A stretch of 64,000 nucleotides of DNA from NCBI GenBank assembly GCA_023055425.1, contig JALGPY010000009.1, positions 20,729,775-20,793,774 on the forward strand, read 5' to 3'. Below are positions 11,543-22,957 of this stretch, one piece after another. A program made the position numbers and the translations under genes. The stretch comes from Linanthus parryae (taxonomy: Eukaryota > Streptophyta > Magnoliopsida > Ericales > Polemoniaceae). Each line of letters starts with the position of its first letter. The stretch's first letter is position 1. Under the pieces are notes generated by a model that saw only the letters and a list, made by a program, of their open reading frames with translations, did no database searches and was not told where the DNA came from.

Positions 11543-13333
11543 ATGAGCACCAGAAGAGCATCAGACATAATCAAGATGGCTGGTGGTTCAAAGGCTGCAA
11601 CAGAGAAGAAAAGAAAGATCACTATGGAAGAGGGTCAGACCATTAGTAGGGACTCCAGTTTAAAAACCCCTACTGTAGAAGATATAGACCCTCCGAAGAA
11701 GAAGAAGAAGGACAAGAAAGATGAGACCCTAGTGTCCAGCAAGAAGAAGGAGGCAGTGGAGACTGAAACAGAGAAACAGAAGGGTATTCAGATTGTTAGC
11801 CCAAAGAAGTCAAAGAAGAAGGCTGGAAAAGCATACAAGAGCAAAGGAAAGGAAAAAGTTATAGAGGATGAACCTGAAGATGAAGCAGATGAGAACATAG
11901 AAAAGGCACTGCAAATCTATTCAGAGAAGAAGAAATCCATTGGTAAGAAATCAGCTACTGATAGTACATGGTTCATTAGTAATGTTGCTAGAGGTTAGTG
12001 GCTTGATGGATTTTCTTGCAGACCAGTTGGTTTATGTAGTCTGATTAGTATGCCTATGTTACATGGTATGAATCTGGAATGCATCAAAATGTTGAGGAAA
12101 AGCTGTCTTTCGTTTATTTTAAATCCTCCAGAGATAGCTTAACCTAGACTCACCAGGTTCTTTTACCTAAACATGAAATAACTCAAGAAGTCTGCAAGTC
12201 TGGTGATTCATACTAAGGTTGCTAGCATTGACATGGAACTAGATCATGCTGAGCTTGAAAATGTTCTAGGTTGTCCTTAGAGATATGACACAAGTAACTA
12301 CCCTCCTAAGAGTGAAGCCCTGAAACTAGCAAAAAAAAAGAGTTATTTTTACCAAATACCCCTGCCTCATCTAAGCAGTTAACACACTCTGTGCTAACTG
12401 TTGAATTCAAGGTTTTGTTTACAATTTTTATGAGATGTGTGGTACCCAGGTAGCACTCAAAGGAACTGGTAACTGATTGGATATTGTACTATATGTACTT
12501 GGTTAGGCATGGTTATGAAATTGATATTCCAAAGCTGGTGATGGAACACATGCTTTATAGCCAAACCAACCAGAGAAAACACTCTTTGCCATATGAAAAC
12601 TTTCTCACCTTATTCTTCCAACACATTGAAATTCCAACTAATATGGAAGAATCAGTGACTACTGGTTTTGTTATGCTCAATGAGAAGGCTTTTGAGAAGA
12701 TTAACGTGGTGAAAACAAGTGCTAAAGTATGGAAGCTATACTCAGATTTGACATAGGAAGAGTTGGGTTCCAAGAAGTTTCTCAAACCAAAATCTGTGAC
12801 TCCCACTTCTAGAAAAACCTCTCAGTCTTTTGACCCTCCAACTGTTGAAAGAACTTCATATGGATATTGGTGAGGTAAAGGAGAATCAGCATGAGTTTGA
12901 CAATGATCTCAGACAGGTGAAGTACATGGTTGAAAACATGTTCAAGAGTATGACACTGTTTGATGTGGCTGAGGAAGTGTCTCAAGTTGAGAAGATTACC
13001 AAGAAGGCTGAATCAGCAAAGGATCCATCCAGTGAACATTCAACTCAGGAAGGAACTGCTCAATTCAAAGGTAATGGTAAACATGTAGAACTTGAGCACG
13101 TGGATGAAGATCAAGAGGAATACTGTCCAGACTCAGGTGCACTGCTTATAGATCTCAAGAAGAAGAAACCTAAGAAGACCATTGTACCAGAGATTGTGAC
13201 TGCTGTTGATTTGTTTGAGGGAGAAGGTGAAAATGGTGATGATGTGGCTCAACAAGAAGAAGAACAGGATGATGAGGAAGAAAGTCAGGAAGAGGATGCA
13301 GAGAAGCAAGGAGATGAAGACCCTACCCCTTAA
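11543..13333 (+). pseudogene. SIRE-lineage extra ORF (env position), broken
   Basis: From ATG at 11543 the product starts MSTRRASDIIKMAGG and is very rich in Lys/Glu (TPTVEDIDPPKKKKKDKK). An in-frame TAG stops it at 11996-11998. A central conserved segment follows in other frames (12484-12756: YLVRHGYEIDIPKLVMEHM, then FVMLNEKAFEK). A carboxy segment (12830-13333) has a heptad-like part and an extremely acidic tail (QQEEEQDDEEESQEED). No signal peptide or clear membrane segment is seen, so an envelope role is not supported by sequence. In SIRE elements this position holds an ORF of unproven function. At least three breaks. Confidence 0.65.
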
Positions 13334-13693
13334 TTCTTTCCTACTCTTTATTTTTTTTTTCAAGGCCTTGAACTCTTTTCCAAAACCTTTAAATTCTTAT
13401 CTTTCAATACTTTTACTTTTTCCAAACACTTATCCAACATATTCTCATTCTTTTTGATGAAAGTCAAAAGGGGGAGAAAATTAGGTTTTTTCATCTGTTA
13501 TTTAGATGACCTGGTTTTGGTCAAATAGGATTATCTGCACACTACTGCTCTTAGTATTTTAGTTGGATCTTTTGGACATTATGTGATTATTTTATATGAT
13601 TAATTATGTTATGTGCTAATGAGTATTTGTTGCAGACGTACAATTTCAAACAGATTGGAAAACATTGGGTTTGTCTTTCATCAAGGGGGAGAT
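13334..13693 (+). other. SIRE 3' untranslated region with two polypurine tracts
   Basis: Non-coding. AAAAGGGGGAGAAAA at about 13467-13481 and AAGGGGGAGAT at 13683-13693 are both polypurine-tract-like; only the second abuts the LTR. A CAAGGCCTTG palindrome is at 13361-13370. Confidence 0.65.
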
Positions 13694-14951
13694 TGTAAGT
13701 TCAAAGCAGTTTCAATGTTTCAAAGACTTGAAATTGCTAGTCTATTTCAAGGCCTTGAAACAGCTTTCAAAGCCTCGAAGATGACTGTGACTTATATGCA
13801 TGAACTTAGGGGGAGTTTCTGATTCTATTTTAACTCCCAAACCCCTGCGCTTGATCTATTATTACTCGATGATGAAATAACAAGTATTTTGACATGTTTA
13901 AAATTAACCAATCCATCTGTTTGACTTAGTTTTGCAGGGAAAGTTTATTTCCTATTCTGCAGGATTTATTTCCTGACCCTGAGTTTTGCAGGGAAGGAAA
14001 TTCAAGGTTGATTTGATTCTGTAATCAATCTAATGATTGTTACATCTTATCAACATATTTATAAACAAGATATATCGGTATCCCTGAAGATACTGAGCAA
14101 CTATCCGTTGGAGAAGACTGTTAGACAAGTCAAAGTTGTTTCCTACAAAATAGGAAGATTTGTTGCTGAAGATCTCGAAGATTTGCAGATCAAATGAGCT
14201 GTATATAAGGAGCTCAGTTTGAATATTTCAATAGAGAGAACAACGGGCAAAAGCTAGAGACACTGAAAATACATTCAAGGATTGTCAAGCAACAAAGAAG
14301 CAGATCATTCTTACCCAATCCAAGCATTTGAAGAACACTGCACTCTCATTGCAGTCTCACTCTTTGTGTTCTTCATCTCTGAACTTCATTTGTATATCAT
14401 TCTTATACTACTTATGTTTAAATTCTCAATTATTGTTCAAGGTTAACAATATATAATTCTTAGTTAATCAGATAGCTTGATCAGGTACTAGATAGGTTAG
14501 TGAGCACCACAATCCGTAACAGAGTAAGGCATCTCTCTGTGCTTGAGATCTAGGGCTTAGCTGTTGATTAATAAGAATTGAGTTGAAAATCTTTCAGGGA
14601 GAAGATCCCTGAGGCAGAGACGTAGTTCCAAGTGGACAGAACTCTATATATCTTGTGTTTCTTGCATTTACTTTTCAGTTACAAACTTAGAACTTTTGCA
14701 GCATTCAAAACAGTTTCATTTCAAGGGTTGAAACTCATTTCAAGGCCTTGAAACATACCTATTATTCTATTTACTCAAACTGTTTTATTCCAAGGGCTTG
14801 AAACTCATTTTAAGGCCTTGAATCTCGTTACAAATCTTTTAAAACCACTACTCTTGCAAAGATTTTGAAAAGTCTGCATACTCAATTCAACCCCTCCCCC
14901 CCCCCCTCTAGAGTATTGGTCATGCATTTCTACCTACTGTACACCCCTTCA
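13694..14951 (+). repeat. 3' LTR of the SIRE element (1258 bp)
   Basis: Begins TGTAAGTTCAAAGC after the polypurine tract and ends TACACCCCTTCA. Contains TTTCAAGGCCTTGAAA at 13745-13760 and 14738-14753, degenerate versions nearby, and a poly-C run before CTAGAGTATT at about 14893-14916. A TATATAAGGAGC promoter-like motif is at 14202-14213. Confidence 0.8.
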
Positions 14952-15056
14952 TAAGAATTGAGAACATTCCTACTCAAGTGAATAAAGGTATTTCTTGCCC
15001 ATCGACGAAGTTAGCTCAAATTAGGCTAGCGAACCACGTTAAATTGTGTCTTTACA
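14952..15056 (+). repeat. Partial 5' LTR (U5 end) of element B
   Basis: Matches 46044-46146 and 60211-60310 nearly base for base: AACATTCCTACTCAAGTGAATAAAGG, in pieces, then the hairpin AGTTAGCTC...GGCTAGC and CCACGTTAAATTGTGT. The start abuts the SIRE LTR. The far end jumps straight into gag, so the end of the LTR and the gag start are deleted. Confidence 0.75.
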
Positions 15057-16251
15057 TCAGATTTAAAGGTATTGGAGGAGAAGGCACTTTAAACTATCAT
15101 GTTTTTCTTATCGGATGACATGATCATCAAGATCACAGCAAGCAAAGCTTTGGCTCAAGTTGGAGAGTCTCTACATAACGAAGAGTCTCACTAGCAAGTT
15201 GATGCTAAAAAAGGCTCTTCACTTTGCAGATGCTCGAAGGTACGGCTCTCAAGGGCCATCTTGATCAATTAAATACAACTTTGTAAGATTTGCGTAATAT
15301 TGGCGAGAAGGTGTGTGATGAGGATCCCGCACTTTTGTTATTAATATCGTTACCTCCATCATATGAGAACTTCGTTTTGTTCTTCATTGTGAAAAAGGAT
15401 GACTTGTCACTAGAGGAGGTCAGATCGGCGCTCCATGCAAGGGAACTGCGCCTTAAGGGTGCATGCACAGGTACAGAGCACCATGCTTCCGAACGGACGG
15501 TGTTGGGGGAAGAAAGAAGGGTAAGAAGAACAAGAAGAAGCAGTTCTCCGATTCTAAGTTACCCAAGAATGTATGTGCCTTTTGCATAAAAAGGGGCACT
15601 TGACGAGATATTTCCCTAAACGAGGACGATAGGGAAAGAATGGCTCTGCAGCCGTGGTAGAGAAGGGGAATTCGTGTGAGGATGATTTTGTTATACTTGC
15701 GGATGTTGTCGAGCATTGACCCGATGCATAGTTTCTTAACTCTGGGGCTTCTTATCATATATGTTCTAAAAGGGAACTGTTTTCAAGCTACAACCGCGCA
15801 GATGGAGGATCCGTTCATATGGCGAATGTAGCTATTTGCAAGGTCATAGTAAAAGGTTCAGTTAGATTCAAGACACAGGATGGGAAGACATGCATACTGA
15901 AGGAGGTGAGACATGTACCACATGTCACAAAGAATCTGGTTTCTCTGAGTCTACTAGAGAACTGAGGATTTAGCTTCAAAATTGAAAGTGGATGATTATA
16001 TGTCTACAGGAGTTAACAGGTGCTACTCAAGGGGGTCAACGATGGGAGTTTGTATGTTCTACAGGGTTCAGCTATCACAGGGTCTGTCGCAGTTGTCTCG
16101 GCCGAGATTAAGGAAGATGATCAAACCAAGCTATGGAATATGAGGATCGGTCAAATGAGTGAATGTAGAATGCATGAACTTCACAATAACGGGTATCTCA
16201 CCGGGCATGTGCCTAATAGCCTAGAGTTTTGTGAGCACTGCGAGTATGGGA
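15057..16251 (+). pseudogene. Element B gag, protease and pre-integrase fragment
   Basis: Gag portion (LPPSYENFVLFF, DDLSLEEVRSALHARELRLK near 15397-15455) is typical of copia gag before the zinc knuckle, which is frame-shifted here. The protease motif reads NSGASYHIC near 15737, so the catalytic Asp is replaced by Asn. Pre-integrase (LWNMRIGQMSECRMHEL near 16130) ends at CEHCEYG where the Angela insertion begins. At least five stops or shifts. A better preserved homologue is at 60404-62245. Confidence 0.8.
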
Positions 16252-17656
16252 TGTTGGAATAGGTGCCCTAGAGGCAATCTTTTTAGTATGGAAAGTGATT
16301 TTGGCTAGAAAGATTCATTGTATTATTTATGCGAGATATTTAATATAATGAAGTCCTTAGATTTCCAATATGTTTTTTATCTTAAATGTCCCTAGTCAAT
16401 TATATTGATTAACAGGACGATCAACTATAGACTAGTATGGAGTTGGATTAATATGGAGGTATCACAATCCAACACATGGGTAATGCATACTGGATTGACC
16501 CATGACGAGAAGGCTACATACATGTTATGTAAAGTCACAAGTGCTTCTCGTAGAGACAATGGTATTTTCATCCTTAGACTTGAAGCCACTAAATCCTCTA
16601 GTTGTGGAATGTTATATTTTGACATCGTCAAACGCTACACCGTAAATGGGTAGTTATAAAGGTTTTCGTCGGATATGATAATGAAGCAATCTTAGAGATC
16701 GTAGTGACGTAGATATGATTTGTCCCTCCCAGATAAAGGGAGTAGATATACAGCCACTCGAGGGATGGGGCTCATAGAATGTCTGGACAGACTCAGATAA
16801 ATCAATATAGGATATAGAGTTTATCTGCATGGATGAAACTATTCCCATGATTGAGAAACTATGGATTGGATATACGAGTGTGACTTGTATGTCTCGTTTC
16901 CAATCAGGATATTAGGACAAAGGGATGAGAAAATACTTGCTCAAGGGATGTTGGATGACTATTTCTATTACTTGGGTAACTTGGATATCGTGCTAGACGC
17001 CGCTCAATGCTAGTACATAGTTACTACCAACTAAGTAGAAACCTATGGGGTCACACTCCCTATGGGTTAGACCGTACTAGGGAAGTAAATAATATGATTA
17101 ATTAATAAAAAGGATCATAACACAAATACTTGCAAACTTTGTAGGACTAATTTGTAAGTTGGAATAATCCATACATGAGTAGGATGAAGATAGGTGCTTT
17201 CATGCAGTCGACAAGGAGTTGTTGGACTATATAAAGGCACTCCTAGCTTCCTTCCCATATAAATTAATGCTTACACTACATTGAGTGGGATAGAAAAGAA
17301 AGGAGAGAGAGAAATCCCAAAGAGGTCCGAACACCCCCTTGGGACCGCCCCTACCTGTCGGCCACAAGGAAAGGATGGCTCCTTCCTTTTCTCCGTTTTG
17401 CGTGATTTGTGATCTTCTTCTTCCATTGTTTCTAGCTAGCACTTGGTGTTGGAGGATCCGGGTTCTAACCTAGGAGTGGACTATCCATAGAGACGTGAAC
17501 ACAATTTTACGTGAGAAGTAATCAAAGGAGATCCTAAAGGTACTTTTAAAACTAATCTCTTACTATCGTTATGTAGTCTCTTCCTGTGATCCTTGGAGGG
17601 TCTTGAACGGATTATGTTATGTTTATTCGCTGCGTATCCTTTACCGAAACCCTACA
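16252..17656 (+). repeat. 5' LTR of Angela copy 2 (1405 bp)
   Basis: Ends are TGTTGGAATAGG and GAAACCCTACA, directly before the primer-binding site. A TATATAAAGG promoter-like box lies at 17228-17237. Differs from its partner at 38548-41991 by numerous substitutions and small indels. Confidence 0.9.
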
Positions 17657-17657
17657 A

Positions 17658-17672
17658 TGGTATCAAAGGCAC
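17658..17672 (+). other. Primer-binding site of Angela copy 2 (tRNA-iMet type)
   Basis: TGGTATCAAAGGCAC starts one base after the LTR. It matches the usual copia PBS TGGTATCAGAGC, complementary to the 3' end of initiator methionine tRNA, with a change at position 9. Confidence 0.8.
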
Positions 17673-19343
17673 ATGTCGTAGAGCATAACGTAGTTTATAT
17701 GTTACGATTTTGTTGTTTTACCCCTTAAATTGTTGTTTATCGCGTAAAATGAACGAATTAAGCATATTTGATGCAATTGATATGATTCAATCAAAAAATA
17801 TCTAATTTTACATGAGATGTAGGAGTTAGTGAGTTTGAATCACATAGGATGTGAATTTTAGATCTTGTTGGCTAGGTTTTGGGAACATGCTTGGAAAAGG
17901 GGTTTTTCAAACATGGAAACAACTAATCTTTGGCAACAAGGAAAAGGATTGTTTTTGGAAACAACTCCATAAGGAGGTCCGGGCCCCTAGGGACTGCCCC
18001 CTTGCCTTGCCGCCCAAGCTAGGGCACAGCCAAGGGCTCAGGCCGGCCTAGCGTGCGGCTTGGCCGCGCGTGGGCTTCGTCGACCGGCCCAAGGCCGTGT
18101 CTTGGTCGTTTAGGGTTTCTTCCAAAGTCATGGAGAACCCTACTGGACTGTTTTAACCCTGGCACATCCAAAAACAATTAAAAAATGACCAAGCGCGTTA
18201 AAATCTAATTTTAACTATTTATGTGCTTTTTGCATGGTGATTGGATATGGCATTAGGTTGTAGTTTCTTGTGGATGTTTAGTTTGTGGTTTGTTTTACGA
18301 CCTCAGAGCTAATCAAATTAATGTAATAGTTAATTAGGCTTTACGGTCTGCGAACCGGTCATTTTCTCAGCTTGTGAGATCTTTTTATTTAATCAAGATG
18401 TTAGCTAGAATTAGATAAAATAGATAATAGTCAAGACATGAAGAAAAGAAGCCTAAAGAAATGGAAAAACCACAAGAATGCGCAATTCACAAAGAGCTAT
18501 GGAGCATGGACCCAAAGATGGAGGCACATGGAGATGAGCTTGCTATTTTTATTTTTATTTTTATTTTGGTACATAGATGTTCTCATTGGCTTGAGAATAT
18601 CTTAGTATAGAGGCCATATCCAAATCACGTTATTTTTTCTTTTGCGGTTGTTTACTTTATTGTCTTATTATTTATTGTTAGTGTATGGTTGATGCATGCA
18701 AAATTGTTGATAATAAGATAATTAACAACCCGGATCTTTTATTTGTGAGTTGGCCCAACTCGAAAAATGTAGATCAGTTGATATGGATCAATAAAATAAT
18801 TTAAAAATTGAAAAGGAAAATCCCTCTATATAAATATTGTTTTTCCTTCTCGTTACTTAAGCACTCTTCATGGTCATGATTATCAAGCTCGTGCGTGCCA
18901 AAGCAGGGCGACTTGATTTGTCATGGTTGTGTTGTGATGGCACAAGCAAGTAATGTGCAATTGTTTAAGTAAGAGGTTGGACGCAATTGGGTGATTTTAA
19001 TAAGATTAAAAGCCTAGAGGCAACCAATTGGGATTATCCATGTGATGGATAAATAAGGATTTATTTGCCCAATTGAACCAAGATTGCATAAGGATGCAAT
19101 TGGAAATCGTTTCCTACCTAGATATTTAAATTTTGGTAACTTGCCAAAGCAAGCTCAAAAGAAGTGAAATATGGATCTTGGCACCCACTAGAAAATATAA
19201 TGATATTTTCCGCATTAATATTTGAGGGTTATTAATCCGAGATAAATAGTGGGAGCTATGTTTAATAATCTAGTCATTATTAAATACAGTTATTAATTCA
19301 CTAAATACTAAAACTTCTATATTTATCATTTTGTCAAATTCCA
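17673..19343 (+). other. Angela leader, non-coding
   Basis: About 1.7 kb between PBS and gag, as expected for Angela/BARE-type elements with long leaders. Holds a GC-rich stretch (17975-18090), an (ATTTTT)n run at 18545-18568 and no credible coding frame. Confidence 0.6.
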
Positions 19344-22286
19344 ATGGCAAAGAACTCATCGAGTTCAACACACTCCCTACGCTATGTCCTTGAGAAGGAC
19401 AAGCTTTCTGGAACCAACTTCCTAGACTGGTACAGGAACATGAGAATCATTCTCAAGCAGGAAAGAAACTGTACACTCTAGAGCAAGAAGTTCCTCAGGC
19501 TCCAGAGAACAATACCGCTGCAGCCCTAAAGGCGCATCAAAAGCTCGTTGATTATGCTAATGATGAGACTTGCCTAATGCTTTGCACCATGTCCTATGAG
19601 CTCCAGAAGCAACATGAGAACATGGATGTGTTCGATATGATCGCACACTTGAAGCATCTCTTTCAAGAGCAGGATAGGGTTGAGAAGTATGAAGTCTCCA
19701 AGGCATTGTTCAAATGTCATCTATCAGGGGGAAACTCGGTGGGACCTCATGTACTCCGAATGATCAGGTACTTGGAGAATCTCACGCGTCTTAGGTTTCT
19801 GGTGGGTCAAGAGTTGGCCACAGATCTAGTGTTGCAATCGTTGCCTGAGAGTTATGGACAGTTCATCATGAACTATAACATGAACGAGGTCGTGAAACCT
19901 CTGCCAGATCTACTCAATATTTTGAATACAGCTGAACAAAGCATCAACAAGGGAAAGGGCAAGGCCATAATGATGGTGCATAAATGGAAGGGAAAAATGT
20001 TTGCCTCTACCTCCTAAGGAAAAGGCAAGACAGTTTCTAAATCCAAGGAAGTTTCTCTTAAGCATGTTGGTGGCGTTGCCAAGGGCGTGAATAAGGGTGA
20101 TTGTCACTACTGCAGTCAGCATGGACACTGGAAGAGGAACTACCCGAAGTATATGAAGGATAAAAGGCTTGGAATAGTGATTCCACCACCGCCAGGTATT
20201 TTTGTTATAGATGTCAATATTACTTACTCTTCATCTTGGGTATTGGGTACTGGATGTGGATCTCAAATTTGTCGAAATGTGCAGGATCTAAAGAGAAGTA
20301 GGAGATTGGCAAAAGAAGAGATAGATCTGCGCGTTGGGAATGGAGCAAAGGTTGTTGCATTGGTTGTAGGCGTGTACGAGTTGTCTCTGCCTTCAAGATT
20401 AGTTTTAGAATTAAATAATTGCTATTTTGTGTCTGCTATGAGCAGAACCATTATTTCTATTTATCATTTGGACAAAGAAGGTTTTACTATTTCCATAAAG
20501 AAAAAATGTTGCTCCATTTATTTGAATAGTATTCACTATTTTAGTGCGCAATTATTTAATGGATTATATATCCTAGTTCTAAATAATCCGGTCTGTAACA
20601 TAAATTCCAAGAGGATTAAAATAAATGATTTAAATCCTGCTTATCTATGACACTGTCGTTTAGGCCATATAAACGAGAAACATGTATCTAGACTCCATAA
20701 GGATGGATTTCTAGACTCGTTGATTTTGAATCACATAAGACATGTGAGGCTTGTTTATTGGGAAAAATGACAAAGTACCCTTTCAATAAGAAACGTGAGA
20801 GGACTAGTGAGAAATTGGCGCTCGTGCATACTGATGTGTGTGGGCCATTTTCCACGCCTGCTAGGGGTGGTTATGTCTACTTCATTATGTTACTGATGAT
20901 TTCATTAGAGATGGATTTGTATACCTTACGAAGGCCAAATTCGAATCATTTGAAAAGTTCAAAGAATTCAAGAATGAAGTAGAGAAGCAACTTGGAAAAA
21001 GTATCAAGGATTTACGATCGGATCATGGAGTAGAAAACTTGAGTCAAGAGTTTGACGACTATCTTAGAGAGTGTGGGGTAATATCCCAACTCACTCCACC
21101 CGGAACGCCACAATGGAATGGCATGTCCGAGAGGAGGAATCGAACAATGTAGGACATGGTTCGATCTACGATGTGTCAAACTGATCTTCCATTATCCTTT
21201 TGGGTCTACGCTCTATTATGCGCAGCTTTCACCATTAGTCGTGTTCCATCTAAATCGGTCATGAAGACACCACATGAGATGTGGATTTGGAGGCGTCCCA
21301 CAGTGTCGTTCATGAAAATTTCGGGCTGCGATGTCAATGTAAAATGTTTACAATCAGACAAACTCGGGCCTAATTCGGATAAGTGTGAGTTTGTGGGATA
21401 ACCTAAGGAAACTAAAGGGTATTACTTATACAATGCAACTGAGAACAAAGTATTTGTTGCTCGGAGAGACGTGTTTCTAGAAAGAGAATTTGTCTCTAAA
21501 GAAGCAAGTGGGAGGACTGTAGAACTTGAAGAAATTCAAGAACCACAAACAACTGATCCTACTATGGAACATGAACAGGAACCACAAATGTTGTGGAGGA
21601 ACCTGTTCAAGTAACACAAGATCTTTTTGAGTCTATTAGAGTGCGCCAGGAGCCAGTGACACGTTTCTTATACATGATGAACCTACTACCTATGGAGAGG
21701 CCATGAAAGGGCCTGACTCTCAGAAGTGGTGCAAAGCCATGGAATCGGAGATGGAATCCATGTATACCAACAAAGTATGGACTTTGGTGGAACCACCCCA
21801 AGGGGTGCGGTCCATAGGGTGAAAATGTGTCTTCAAGAAGAAGACCGACATGGATGATAATGTGATTACCTATAAGGGCCGATTGGTTGCTAAAGGACTC
21901 AGACAGATTAATGTATATACTATGATGAAACTTTTTTACCAGTCGCAATGACCAAATCCATCCTACTTGCTGTTGCAGCTTACTACGACTACGAGATTTG
22001 GCAGATGAATGTCAAAACAGCATTTCTGTATTGAAACCTCCTCGAGGATGTGTACATGAAACAACCTAAGGGTTTTGTGGATCTAGAGCATGAAAATAAA
22101 GTATGTAAGCTACAACGATCCATTTATAGATTAAAGCAAGCTTCTAGGAGTTGCAATCGACGTTTTCATGAAGTAGTCAAAGAGTTTGACTTCATCAAGA
22201 ACGAAGATGAATCTTCTGGTCTTGTATGTGGATGACATACTACTCATTGGAAATAACATTCCCATGCTGCAATCTATGAAAGATTG
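19344..22286 (+). pseudogene. Angela copy 2 gag, protease, integrase and RT (5' part)
   Basis: Gag ATG at 19344 (MAKNSSSSTHSLRYVLEKDK). A one-base deletion near 19460 shifts the frame; gag continues to an in-frame TAA at 20015. The zinc knuckle is CHYCSQHGHWKRNY, with the last Cys replaced by Tyr. Protease reads WVLGTGCGS, with the catalytic Asp replaced by Gly. Pre-integrase has TGA in place of Trp at 20648-20650. Integrase keeps HTDVCGP and a damaged core (RSDHGVEN), and RT reaches KDWL at 22286. Comparison with copy 1 (1-2916) identifies each break. It is a dead copy. Confidence 0.85.
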
Positions 22287-22291
22287 GCTAG

Positions 22292-22917
22292 TGTAGATAC
22301 TGCTTTCTGACATGACAGATCTCGGCCACGTGGCGGCCATCCAGCACACCATATTGTGCTCCACACACACAGGATCACCAGCCGAGCTGATCCATGTGGG
22401 GGCTGCGAGACAGAGCCCTCGCATACCACTGCACGGGACTTGTAGGGACTTAGTGGTTTGGAGGCTAGAGTAAGCCCTGTCGCGTGCGAGCCAAGCCCGC
22501 ACGCGACCTTTAGTAACTGTTTTGAGAGATTTATGGCACGAGCTCCATAAACCCGGTCAATCCGGTCAAACCCGGTCAACCTCGTAACGGTTCCGGTATT
22601 CGCGCACCACGTGCTCTAACGGTTCCTATATACTCGGACGAACGTGCCGTTATGGTTAAGCTAATTAAGCCGCCATTAATGGGCGCATTAACCACACTAC
22701 AACGGTCACGTTCTCCAGTATATATAGATCGTCAACCTTTCCATACAAAGGAGAACACACTGCCATACGCGGAAGCTCTGCCAAACCTCTGTCTCTCTCT
22801 CAGACATTGCTACTGACTTACTCTCTCCCTACACACACCCCTATTCTTCCTGTGCGATCCTTGATCCACTACACACGGTGCACACGGAGGTCTCCCCGTC
22901 GGAATCTCTTGTGCACA
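22292..22917 (+). repeat. 5' LTR of the Tat element (626 bp)
   Basis: Starts TGTAGATACTGC and ends CTCTTGTGCACA. Reading both LTRs side by side, I find one difference (T at 22899, C at 37587). A TATA box, GTATATATAG, lies at 22719-22728; pyrimidine-rich sequence follows. Confidence 0.95.
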
Positions 22918-22920
22918 TTT

Positions 22921-22939
22921 TGGTGAACCCGACGTGAAC
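22921..22939 (+). other. Primer-binding site of the Tat element
   Basis: TGGTGAACCCGACGTGAAC begins three bases after the LTR. The leading TGG fits the CCA end of a tRNA; I cannot say which tRNA. Confidence 0.7.
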
Positions 22940-22957
22940 TTACCAGCAAAAGCAACC

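Larger units (their letters stand above)
6222..14951 (+). mobile_element. SIRE/Maximus-type Ty1/copia element, 5'-truncated and decayed
   Basis: Domains in order: gag zinc knuckle remnants, protease, pre-integrase, integrase tail, RT, RNase H, a long extra ORF region, polypurine tracts and a 3' LTR. The extra reading region between RNase H and LTR, and the acidic Ser-rich gag tail, are typical of the SIRE lineage. The left end starts abruptly inside a zinc knuckle (C-GDAGHLFRDC), so the 5' LTR and most of gag are gone. A 1.5-kb solo LTR is inserted at 8432-9934. Many stops and frameshifts make it non-autonomous. Confidence 0.8.

Noticed and set aside
11543..13333. Envelope glycoprotein
   Set aside because: No signal peptide, membrane helix or cysteine pattern; only the position suggests env.
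22274..22579. Minus-strand open frame in the Tat 5' LTR, repeated at 36662-37267
   Set aside because: Same protein-like text appears only because the LTR is duplicated; no domain, and the frame changes outside the LTR.
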